Assembly: GCF_000956525.1 (NCBI RefSeq)
Contig: NZ_JYIW01000024.1
Span: forward strand, 310,001 to 374,000
From: Microbacterium oxydans
Lineage (GTDB): Bacteria > Actinomycetota > Actinomycetes > Actinomycetales > Microbacteriaceae
Direction: 5' to 3'
Length of the DNA: 64,000 nt
The position numbers were made by a program, and so were the translations under genes. Positions within the stretch are counted from its first letter, which is position 1; each line of letters opens with the position of its first letter. Shown piece by piece: positions 48,891 through 56,837 of this stretch. The notes below the pieces were generated by a model. The model saw only the letters and a list, made by a program, of their open reading frames with translations, ran no database searches and was not told the origin of the DNA.

Positions 48891-48896
48891 TGTTAG

Positions 48897-50114
48897 ATGC
48901 CTCTACAAATTCCCGATCCCGTTCTCGGCGCCTGGGCGAAGGGCTTCCCGGCACGCGCTGCCGGACTCCGGCTGTCGGAGGTCGCGGATGCGGGGCTCCG
49001 TCTCTCCGATCTGCCGACCCCGGTGCTCACGGTGCACGAGGCTGCGCTCGCGCACAACGAGGAGACGGTCTTCGGCTGGGCCCGCGACCTGGGAGTGCAC
49101 CTGGCGCCGCACGGCAAGACCACGATGGCTCCTGCGATGTGGCAGCGACTGCTGGATGCCGGTGCCTGGGGCATCTCGATCGCCACGCCGTGGCAGGCGG
49201 AGGTCGCCATCGCGGCCGGCGTGCACACGGTCCTGATCGCCAATGCGGTGACGGATGCCGGGGCTGCAGTGCGACTGGGGGAGCTGCTCGCCGCCGATCA
49301 CGACCTCCGCATCCTGTGCTGGGCCGACTCGGTCGCCACCGTCGACATCCTCGCGGCGGCGCTCGCCGATGCGAGTCGTCCGCTCGATGTGCTCGTCGAG
49401 CTCGGCGGGGCGCACGGACGCACCGGTGCGCGGACGATCGATGAGGGCGAGCGCATCGCCGCGGCGATCTCCGCCGCCCCGGGGCTCCGGCTCGCCGGCG
49501 TCACCGGCTACGAGGGGCCGTTCGGCCCCGATCGCAGTGCGGACTCGGTCGCGGCGGTCGACGCGTACCTCGAGACGATCGTGGCCCTGCATCAGAAGCT
49601 GGTCTACCCCGACGGCATCCGTCCGGTGCTCAGCGCCGGGGGCAGCTCATTCCCGGATCGTGCCGCCGCCGTCCTCTCCTCTCAGCGGGACACGGCCGAT
49701 GTGGTGCTGCGCTCCGGCGCCTTCCAGATCCACGACGACGGGTTCTACTCCCGGATGTCGCCCTTCGGACCGTTGACGGGCACCGCGCCGCTTCGCTCCG
49801 CCATGCACGCGTGGTCGAGGGTGCTGTCGCAGCCGGAGGGCGGGCTTGCCCTCCTCGATGCGGGTCGCCGCGACGTCCCCTTCGACATCGATCTGCCGAC
49901 GCCGCAGACGGTGGCCGGCGAGATCACGGCCCTGAACGATCAGCACGCCTTCCTGCACCTCGCGGCCGGTGCGTCGGTCGTCGTGGGAGACGTCGTGCGC
50001 CTCGGGCTCTCGCACCCGTGCACGGCCTTCGACAAGTGGCGGGTGGTCGCGGTGATCGACGATCCCGATGCGGATGACCCCCGCGTGATCGGAGCGGTGG
50101 CGACATGCTTCTGA
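48897..50114 (+). CDS. PLP-dependent D-serine dehydratase-like / amino-acid deaminase
   Basis: 405 residues, fold type III (alanine-racemase-like barrel). PLP lysine Lys74 (LAPHGKTTMAP). Near the C-terminus SHPCTAFDKW carries the His-x-Cys zinc site of eukaryote-type D-serine dehydratases. Expected to remove ammonia from a D-amino acid such as D-serine or D-threonine. The next gene, a D-aminoacylase fusion, begins 10 bases before this stop, which supports D-amino-acid catabolism. Confidence 0.85.
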   Translation: MPLQIPDPVLGAWAKGFPARAAGLRLSEVADAGLRLSDLPTPVLTVHEAALAHNEETVFGWARDLGVHLAPHGKTTMAPAMWQRLLDAGAWGISIATPWQAEVAIAAGVHTVLIANAVTDAGAAVRLGELLAADHDLRILCWADSVATVDILAAALADASRPLDVLVELGGAHGRTGARTIDEGERIAAAISAAPGLRLAGVTGYEGPFGPDRSADSVAAVDAYLETIVALHQKLVYPDGIRPVLSAGGSSFPDRAAAVLSSQRDTADVVLRSGAFQIHDDGFYSRMSPFGPLTGTAPLRSAMHAWSRVLSQPEGGLALLDAGRRDVPFDIDLPTPQTVAGEITALNDQHAFLHLAAGASVVVGDVVRLGLSHPCTAFDKWRVVAVIDDPDADDPRVIGAVATCF

Positions 50115-53100
50115 GCGCGGAGAAGGCGGCCGAAGGCCTGGTCCGCGTCTACCGTGGCGCCGTGGTCGTCGACGGCACCGGTGCCGCCCGATACGACGCC
50201 GACGTCGCGGTCGAGGGAGCCAGGGTCGTCGCGATCCTGCGCCTCGACGACCCTGCGCGCGGTGTGATCGAGCTGCCGGACGGCGCGATCGAGATCGACG
50301 CGCGCGGGCTGGTGCTCGCCCCCGGCTTCATCGACATGCATGCGCACAGCGAGCTCGCCGTGCTCGGCGGTGCGGCGCACGACGCGAAGATCCGGCAGGG
50401 CGTCACGACCGAGGTGCTCGGACAGGACGGGCTCGGCTACGCGCCGCTCGACGACGTGACGGCAGCCGTCATCCCGGCCCAGATCGCCGGCTGGAACGGG
50501 ATGCCCGCATCCGCGCCCTGGCGGAGCATGGGCGACCTGCTGCACGCGATCGACGAGACGGCCGTCGCGAACGCCGCCGTGCTCGTGCCGCAGGGCAACC
50601 TGCGGATGATGGTCGCCGGCCACGAGAACCGTCCGGCCACGATCGAGGAGATCGCCGAGATGTGCGAGCTGCTCGGGGATGCCCTCGACGCCGGCGCCTT
50701 CGGCATGTCGAGCGGCCTCACCTACACGCCGGGCATGTACGCCGACACGGCGGAGCTCGAGGCGCTGTGCACCGTCGTCGCCGAGCGCGGCGGCTACTGG
50801 GCGCCGCACACCCGCAGTTACGGCGGGGGCGCGTTGGAGGCGTACCGCGAGGCGCTCGACATCGGTCGCCGCACCGGGTGCCCGATCCATCTCACGCACG
50901 CCACCATGAACTTCGTCCCGAACCGGGGTAGAGCGCGCGAGCTGCTCGCGCTGGTCGACGAGGCGATCGCCGACGGCGTCGACGTCACGCTCGACACCTA
51001 CCCGTACCTCCCCGGCGCGACCACGCTGGCAGCGCTGCTGCCGAGCCGACTCGCCGAGGGCGGCGACCTCGTGCGCGTGCTCGCCGAGCTCGATGCCGCT
51101 GGGCGCGAGCGTGTGCGGGTCGAGCTCGAGGAGATCGGCTGCGACGGCTTCCACGGCGAACGCGCCGACTGGACCGCGATCCAGATCTCCGGCACCGCCG
51201 AGCCGGCGCTCGATGCCCTCGTCGGCCGCACCATCGCAGAGATCGCCGAGTCCGAGGGACGTCGCGCCGTCGACGTCGTGATCGACACCATCGTCGCCGA
51301 CGGGGGAGCCACCGGCATCCTCATGCACATCGGTGACGAGGGGAACGTGCGCGAGATCATGCGCCATCCCCGCCACACCGCCGGCAGCGACGGCATCCTG
51401 ATCGGCGCCAGACCGCATCCACGAGGACGGGGCACGTTCCCGCGCTACCTCGGCCACTACGTGCGCGAACTCAGCATCCTCACCCTGGAGGAGGCCGTGC
51501 GGCACCTGTCCGGCACGCCGGCCACGCGGCTCGGCCTCGATCGCGGCGATGCGCCGCGTGGTGTCATCCGCATCGGTGCGACGGCGGATCTCGTGCTGTT
51601 CGATCCGCGCACGATCGCGGCCGGCGCGACCTTCGACGCTCCCTTCGATCACCCCATCGGGGTGATCGACGTGCTGGTGGGCGGCGTCGCCGTCGTCGCT
51701 TCGGGCGAGGTCACGGGCCGAACCCCCGGCCGAGCCCTGCGGATGGCCCCGGCCCCGCACCGCGCGACGGTGCCGAAGATCGATGCCAGGATCGAGCCAT
51801 CGGTGCCAGGCTTCACCTGGACCGCCCGCACCCCGGTGCTCGCCGACCCGGAGCTCGCCCACATCGCCGCGCGACTGGACGGCGACGGTCGGGCCGTCGC
51901 CGGTGAGCCGCCGATCCGGCTGCTGGTCGATGCGGCAGTGGCGGCGGAGGCGTTCGCCTCGGATCGCATCGGCGACGAGGCCTTCCGACTGACGATCACC
52001 GAGCACGGCATCGAGATCGCCGGTGCGACGCCGGCCGGCGTGTTCCGCGGAGCCACGACGCTTCGTCAGCTGCGCACGCCCGGCGCGGAGACGGCGGTCC
52101 TGCCCGCTGGCGTGTGGGAGGGCGCGCCAGCTCACTCCTGGCGCGGCGCGATGCTCGACGTCGCCAGGCACTTCCGCCCGGCCGACGACATCCGGCGGCT
52201 CATCGACCTGCTCGCGGATCATCACCTCAACGTCCTGCACCTGCACCTCACCGATGACCAGGGATGGCGCTACGAGGTGCCGGGGTTCCCGTTGCTCACC
52301 GAGATCGGCGCGACCCGCGCTGCGACCCAGCTCGGGCACGGCGTGCACGCGACCGTCGAGCCCGGCGTGCACGAGGGGCACTACACGACCGCCGAGCTGC
52401 GCGACCTGGTCGCGTATGCACGTGAGCGATTCGTCACGCTCGTCCCCGAGGTGGAGCTGCCCGGTCACATCCAGGCCGCGCTCGCCGCGTATCCGCAGCT
52501 CGGCAACCTGGATGTCGGCGAGCCGGTCACCGGACCGTGGGAGCGCTTCGGCGTCAATCCCCGCACACTCGCCCCGACCGAGCAGGCGCTCGCATTCGGG
52601 CGGGCCGCGATCGACGCCCTGTGCGACGTCTTCGATTCCGATTGGATCGGGATCGGCGGCGATGAGGTGCCCGTCACCGAATGGGCCGAGAGCGCGGCTG
52701 CACGAGAGCGGATGCGCGAGCTCGGCCTCGAGACGCCGCACGACGTGCAGCCGTGGTTCACCGCCGAGTTCGTGACGCATGTGCGCAGCCGCGGACGCAT
52801 CGCCCTCGCCTGGGACGAGGTGCTCGAGGGCGAGGTGCCCGATGGCGTCCAGATCCTGGCCTGGCGCGGACCCGTCGCGATGCAGGAGGCGCTTCGGCGC
52901 GGCATCCCGGTCGTCGCCTGCCCCGACCTCGAGGTCTACCTCGACTACGCGCAGTCGGCGTCGGCAGAGGAGCCGATCAGGGTCGGTCCGCCGTTGACGA
53001 TCGAGCGCGCGTACACGCTGCGCGTGCCGGAAGGAGCCGTCGGCGGCCAGGCCAACGTCTGGACCGAGCATCTCCCGACGAGGGACCGCGTCGACTTCGC

Positions 53101-53383
53101 CATGTTCCCTCGGCTCGCCGCGATCTCCGAGCGCCTGTGGGAGGGCGGGGACATTGCGGACTTCTCGGACTTCGCCCGACGGCTGCCGACCCACCTGATC
53201 CGTCTCGCGGCCGCCGGGGTACGGTATCGTCCCCTCGACGGTCCGACGCCGGACCAGCGGCGTCCTGGGGTGCCGGAGAAGCCGATGACGATCGCGGCTC
53301 GCGAGCAGATCGTTGCCGGATTGGTCGAGCGGCTGGTCGCGAGGGCCGTGGAATCGGTCGACACGGCGTCGCAGCTTGAGTAA
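50105..53383 (+). CDS. fusion of N-acyl-D-amino-acid deacylase and GH20 beta-N-acetylhexosaminidase
   Basis: 1092 residues, one uninterrupted frame. Residues about 12-548: D-aminoacylase of the amidohydrolase fold, with His79/His81 (DMHAHSE), Glu103 in GVTTEVLGQDG (where classic enzymes have Cys), His235 (APHTR), His265 (HLTHAT) and Asp429 (AGSDG). Residues about 555-1070: GH20 with RGAMLDVARHF, HLTDDQGWR and the catalytic pair Asp853-Glu854 (IGIGGDEVP). Each half is of normal stand-alone length. No signal peptide. Start ATG at 50105 with GGAG upstream. Probably acts on imported amino-sugar or muropeptide fragments bearing N-acylated D-amino acids; the pairing is new to me. Confidence 0.9.
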   Translation: MLLSAEKAAEGLVRVYRGAVVVDGTGAARYDADVAVEGARVVAILRLDDPARGVIELPDGAIEIDARGLVLAPGFIDMHAHSELAVLGGAAHDAKIRQGVTTEVLGQDGLGYAPLDDVTAAVIPAQIAGWNGMPASAPWRSMGDLLHAIDETAVANAAVLVPQGNLRMMVAGHENRPATIEEIAEMCELLGDALDAGAFGMSSGLTYTPGMYADTAELEALCTVVAERGGYWAPHTRSYGGGALEAYREALDIGRRTGCPIHLTHATMNFVPNRGRARELLALVDEAIADGVDVTLDTYPYLPGATTLAALLPSRLAEGGDLVRVLAELDAAGRERVRVELEEIGCDGFHGERADWTAIQISGTAEPALDALVGRTIAEIAESEGRRAVDVVIDTIVADGGATGILMHIGDEGNVREIMRHPRHTAGSDGILIGARPHPRGRGTFPRYLGHYVRELSILTLEEAVRHLSGTPATRLGLDRGDAPRGVIRIGATADLVLFDPRTIAAGATFDAPFDHPIGVIDVLVGGVAVVASGEVTGRTPGRALRMAPAPHRATVPKIDARIEPSVPGFTWTARTPVLADPELAHIAARLDGDGRAVAGEPPIRLLVDAAVAAEAFASDRIGDEAFRLTITEHGIEIAGATPAGVFRGATTLRQLRTPGAETAVLPAGVWEGAPAHSWRGAMLDVARHFRPADDIRRLIDLLADHHLNVLHLHLTDDQGWRYEVPGFPLLTEIGATRAATQLGHGVHATVEPGVHEGHYTTAELRDLVAYARERFVTLVPEVELPGHIQAALAAYPQLGNLDVGEPVTGPWERFGVNPRTLAPTEQALAFGRAAIDALCDVFDSDWIGIGGDEVPVTEWAESAAARERMRELGLETPHDVQPWFTAEFVTHVRSRGRIALAWDEVLEGEVPDGVQILAWRGPVAMQEALRRGIPVVACPDLEVYLDYAQSASAEEPIRVGPPLTIERAYTLRVPEGAVGGQANVWTEHLPTRDRVDFAMFPRLAAISERLWEGGDIADFSDFARRLPTHLIRLAAAGVRYRPLDGPTPDQRRPGVPEKPMTIAAREQIVAGLVERLVARAVESVDTASQLE

Positions 53384-53421
53384 CGTTTCGGTAACCCTCA
53401 CCGCGCGTCGCGCGGCAGAGG

Positions 53422-53456
53422 TTGCACAATTTTTGTTCGTAAGGTCTACTAACAAA
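53422..53456 (+). promoter_or_regulatory. promoter with embedded palindromic operator of the ROK regulator gene
   Basis: -35 TTGCAC (53422-53427), 17-bp spacer, -10 TCTACT (53445-53450), seven bases before ATG. Overlapping it is TTTGTTCGTA (53432-53441), 5-bp spacer, TACTAACAAA (53447-53456), a palindrome with one mismatch per arm, like known ROK/NagC-type sites. Suggests autoregulation. Confidence 0.65.
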
Positions 53457-53457
53457 C

Positions 53458-54645
53458 ATGTCCGCTTCGGATGAATCGCGTCCCGCCACGACGGCAGAGT
53501 ACGTCGGCGGGAACAGCCATGCCTTCGGCCCAGGGCGCCACCTGCGCTCCCGCTCGAAAGTGCTTCCCGAACACGCACGCGGACACAACCGCGCACTCGT
53601 GCTGCAGACCCTGTATCACGCCGGTGCGATGAGCCGGGCGGACCTCTCCAGGGAGACCGGCCTCACCCGTGTCACGATCTCGGATCTCGTCGCCGAGTTC
53701 ATCGCTGACGGCATCGTGATCGAGATGGGCGTGCGGGAGACCGTGGGGCCGGGCAAGCCGCCGATCCTGATCGACATCGATCGCGTCGGACACCAGATCA
53801 TCGGAATCGACCTCTCCGGTCCGAGCGCCTTCGTCGGCGCGGTGCTCAGCCTCGACGGCGACGTGCTCGAACGGCGTGAGGTCGCGCGGCCAGAGGGCCC
53901 GGACGGCGACGCGGTCTATGCAGCGATCGTCGAGCTCGCAAGGCAGCTGGTGGCGGCGTCCACGCAGCCGCTCCTCGGTGCCGGCATCGGCACCCCTGGC
54001 GTCGTGCGCCCTGACGGTCTCGTGCTGAGCTCGCCCAACCTCGGCTGGACGAACTTCCCGCTCGAGGCGAAGCTCAGCGCCGACCTCGACCTGCCGGTCC
54101 TCGCGCGCAACGACGCGAATGCCGCGGTGCTCGCCGAGTACACCTTCGGCGACGCCAAGGCCGACTTCATGTTGATCAAGATCGGTCGAGGCGTCGGTGC
54201 AGGGCTCATCACCGGCAGCCAGCCGCTGCTCGGCAGCCGCTTCGCCGCCGGTGAGATCGGTCACGTCGTGGTCGGCACCGACGGCGGTCCGCGCTGCGCC
54301 TGCGGTAAGGACGGGTGCCTCGAAGCCTGGCTCAGCGTCAGCCGACTCCGCGATGCGCTCACCGACGAGCCGACGGCTCGTGACGAGATCCTGCGCGATG
54401 CCGGCACCAGGATGGGCATCGCGATCGCCCCGATCGTCGCAGCGCTCGATCTCTCCGAGGTCGTCGTCTCCGGACCTGCGGATCTGCTCGACGGCATCCT
54501 GATCGACTCCGCGATCGAGACCCTGCACGCCAGAACCCTGGAGGGCGTCTTCGAGGACACCCTCATCCGCCTCACCCGCCAGGAGGACATCGTGCTGCGC
54601 GGCGCCGCCGTGATGGTCCTCTCCGCGCAGCTTGGCGTCTCGTGA
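53458..54645 (+). CDS. ROK family transcriptional repressor
   Basis: 395 residues. Winged helix-turn-helix about 38-95 (MSRADLSRETGLTRVTISDL), then a ROK sugar-sensing domain with the zinc motif CACGKDGCLEAW after GEIGHVVVG. The ATP-binding part appears degenerate, as expected for a regulator. Starts the group with the ROK kinase and nagB and probably responds to GlcNAc or a phosphate of it. Its start codon overlaps an operator-like palindrome. Confidence 0.9.
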   Translation: MSASDESRPATTAEYVGGNSHAFGPGRHLRSRSKVLPEHARGHNRALVLQTLYHAGAMSRADLSRETGLTRVTISDLVAEFIADGIVIEMGVRETVGPGKPPILIDIDRVGHQIIGIDLSGPSAFVGAVLSLDGDVLERREVARPEGPDGDAVYAAIVELARQLVAASTQPLLGAGIGTPGVVRPDGLVLSSPNLGWTNFPLEAKLSADLDLPVLARNDANAAVLAEYTFGDAKADFMLIKIGRGVGAGLITGSQPLLGSRFAAGEIGHVVVGTDGGPRCACGKDGCLEAWLSVSRLRDALTDEPTARDEILRDAGTRMGIAIAPIVAALDLSEVVVSGPADLLDGILIDSAIETLHARTLEGVFEDTLIRLTRQEDIVLRGAAVMVLSAQLGVS

Positions 54646-54679
54646 TCTCCGCCACGACCAGCACCGGGAGCAGCATCCG

Positions 54680-55645
54680 ATGAAGGGTGCTGACTTCGCC
54701 GACCTCGACGGTCGGCAGATCCGTGTGGGCCTGGACGTCGGCGGCACCAAGATCGACGCGGTCGCCGTCTCGCCGTCGGGCGAGATCCTCGGACGCCTTC
54801 GCCGGCCGACGGGATGGGGCGATGACGCGGTCGTGGAGAGCATCGTGCTCGCCGTCAGCGCGCTGGTAGAGGAGACCGGATTCGCGGTGTCCGACATCGG
54901 CTCCGTCGGCATCGGCATCCCCGGTCTGGTGGATGCGGACACCGGCCGCGTGCTGCATGCCGTGAACCTCGGCGTGGAATCCCTCGACCTCGCCGTGCGG
55001 GCGCAGCAGGCGCTCGGTGTGCCCTTCCGCATCGAGAACGACGTGAAGGCGGCGGCCCTCGGGGCTGCAGTGCTGCGCGGCGTGACCGGCTCCATGGCGT
55101 ACCTCAATCTCGGCACCGGCGTCGCGGCCGGCATCGTGATGGACGGGCAGATCTGGCGCGGTGCGCGCGGCACCGCCGGCGAGGTCGGCCACATCTCGGT
55201 CGACCCGAACGGCCGCCTGTGCGGCTGCGGCCAGCGCGGCTGCGTCGAGACGTTCTGCGGCGGCGGCGCGCTGTCGCGCGCATGGGGGCGACCGGGCGCG
55301 CTCCCGGTCAAGGACATCTTCGACGCCGCGGACGCGGGGGACGAGACGGCGCTCGCGCTGCGGGCAGACCTCTACCACGGCGCTGCCGCCGCGGTGCGGG
55401 TGCTCGTGCTCTCCGCCGACGTCGAGACCGTGATCATCGGCGGCGGCCTCACCGCGCTCGGCGAACGCCTCGAGCTCGGCATCCGCGCTTCGCTGCGCGC
55501 CGATGCAGAGACATCCGCGTTCATGCGTTCACTGCACCTGGAGGAGCGGATCGAACTGCTCGCCTCAGGATCACCCGCTGCAGCATTCGGCGCCGCACTC
55601 GTCGGCGCATCCGTCACCGAGAAGGAGATCGTTTCCCATGGCTGA
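54680..55645 (+). CDS. ROK family sugar kinase, probable N-acetylglucosamine/N-acetylmannosamine kinase
   Basis: 321 residues. Phosphate loop DVGGTKIDAVAV, ENDVKAAALGAA, and zinc motif LCGCGQRGCVETF after GEVGHISV. Full kinase motifs separate it from the ROK regulator just upstream. ATG at 54680 with GGGAG; TTG at 54632 would add an unconserved tail. It overlaps nagB by eight bases, so the product would feed NagA/NagB: GlcNAc to GlcNAc-6-phosphate. Glucose kinase is the alternative. Confidence 0.85.
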   Translation: MKGADFADLDGRQIRVGLDVGGTKIDAVAVSPSGEILGRLRRPTGWGDDAVVESIVLAVSALVEETGFAVSDIGSVGIGIPGLVDADTGRVLHAVNLGVESLDLAVRAQQALGVPFRIENDVKAAALGAAVLRGVTGSMAYLNLGTGVAAGIVMDGQIWRGARGTAGEVGHISVDPNGRLCGCGQRGCVETFCGGGALSRAWGRPGALPVKDIFDAADAGDETALALRADLYHGAAAAVRVLVLSADVETVIIGGGLTALGERLELGIRASLRADAETSAFMRSLHLEERIELLASGSPAAAFGAALVGASVTEKEIVSHG

Positions 55646-56417
55646 GGTCGTCATCGTCGAGAGCGCGGAGGCCGCAGGGTCTCTCGTCGCCACCGAGATC
55701 TTCGAGCTGATCGCACAGCGCGCTGACGCGGTGCTCGGGCTCGCCACCGGCTCGACGCCGCTCCCCGTGTACGAGGCGCTGCGCAAGCAGCGCAACGGCC
55801 GAGACCTCTCCCTCGTGCGCGGCTTCGCCCTCGACGAGTACGTGGGGATCGACCCGGCGCACCCGGAGAGCTACCGCTCGGTCATCACGCGCGAGGTCAT
55901 CGAGCCGCTCGGCCTCGACCCGGCGCGCATCAACGTGCCCAACGGCGCGGAGGCGACCATCCAGCACGCCGGCGATGACTACGAGGCGGCCATCGCGGCA
56001 GCCGGCGGCGTCGACCTGCAGATCCTCGGCATCGGCACCGACGGTCACATCGGCTTCAACGAGCCCGGTTCCTCCTTCGCATCGCAGACGCGCGTGAAGA
56101 CGCTCACCGAGCAGACCCGCGCAGACAACGCCCGCTTCTTCGACTCGGTCGACGACGTGCCGCGGCACTGCATCACGCAGGGGCTCGGCACGATCCTGCG
56201 GGCTCGCCACCTCGTGCTCCTCGCATTCGGCGAGGGCAAGGCGCAGGCGATCGCCGACGCGGTCGAGGGGCCGCTCACCGCGATGCTCCCCGCGTCGGCG
56301 GTGCAGCTGCACCCGCACGCCACGATCGTGGTCGACGAGGCGGCCGCATCGCGGCTGAAGCTCGCCGACTACTACCGCTACACGTTCGCCAACAAGCCGG
56401 CCTGGCAGGGCATCTGA
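55638..56417 (+). CDS. nagB: glucosamine-6-phosphate deaminase
   Basis: 259 residues. Converts glucosamine-6-phosphate to fructose-6-phosphate and ammonia. Landmarks: LATGSTPLPVYEAL, FALDEYVGID and the catalytic GIGTDGHIGFNEPGS. ATG at 55638 with GAAGGAG upstream, overlapping the kinase gene by eight bases. The other half of the pathway (nagA) is in a separate operon at 61120. Confidence 0.96.
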   Translation: MAEVVIVESAEAAGSLVATEIFELIAQRADAVLGLATGSTPLPVYEALRKQRNGRDLSLVRGFALDEYVGIDPAHPESYRSVITREVIEPLGLDPARINVPNGAEATIQHAGDDYEAAIAAAGGVDLQILGIGTDGHIGFNEPGSSFASQTRVKTLTEQTRADNARFFDSVDDVPRHCITQGLGTILRARHLVLLAFGEGKAQAIADAVEGPLTAMLPASAVQLHPHATIVVDEAAASRLKLADYYRYTFANKPAWQGI

Positions 56418-56423
56418 GCCCGC

Positions 56424-56837
56424 TCAGCCTCGCAGCGCCGGCCACGCGAGTGGCAGCAGGTGCTCGAGGCTGAGCGGAGCCAGGGGCAGCATCTCGACGT
56501 CTGCTGGCGTGATCCAGCGCAGCTCGGCGAGCTCGGCCTGCACCGTGACCGTTCGCGGGTCGATCGAGGCCGAGAACGCATCGGCGACGACGCGGTGCCC
56601 CGGCTCGTTCGCCGCCGCGGAGACGAACCTGCCGAGCGGGGTGAGGTCGCTCTCGGAGAGCTGCAGGCCGAGCTCCTCATCGAGCTCGCGGATCAGTGTC
56701 TGCGCGGGTGATTCGCCGGCCTCCGGCTTGCCACCCGGCTGCATGAAGCGCGTCGTGCCCTGTTTGCGCACGACGAGCACTCGGTCGTCCTCGTCGAGGA
56801 TGACGGCGGCGCTCACGTGGATGTCAGGCATCTGCAT
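56424..56837 (-). CDS. NUDIX hydrolase
   Basis: 137 residues. Complete Nudix box: GGKPEAGESPAQTLIRELDE, then ELG. Ends 6 bases from the convergent nagB. Candidate starts are GTG 56840, ATG 56837 and ATG 56831; all overlap the end of the oxidase gene upstream, implying coupling. The substrate is not predictable; small cytosolic members clean oxidised nucleotides or hydrolyse sugar nucleotides. Confidence 0.88.
   Translation of the reverse strand: MQMPDIHVSAAVILDEDDRVLVVRKQGTTRFMQPGGKPEAGESPAQTLIRELDEELGLQLSESDLTPLGRFVSAAANEPGHRVVADAFSASIDPRTVTVQAELAELRWITPADVEMLPLAPLSLEHLLPLAWPALRG

Noticed and set aside
51720..51790. Possible frameshift or missed stop joining two genes into the D-aminoacylase-GH20 fusion
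   Set aside because: The reading frame is continuous with normal codon use and third-position GC through the junction, and no Shine-Dalgarno plus start is convincing for a separate GH20 gene.
49940..53596. 1218-codon open frame on the minus strand
   Set aside because: Antisense to the D-aminoacylase-GH20 fusion; composition is Arg/Gly/Asp-rich with no domain, as expected for the mirror frame of a high-GC gene.
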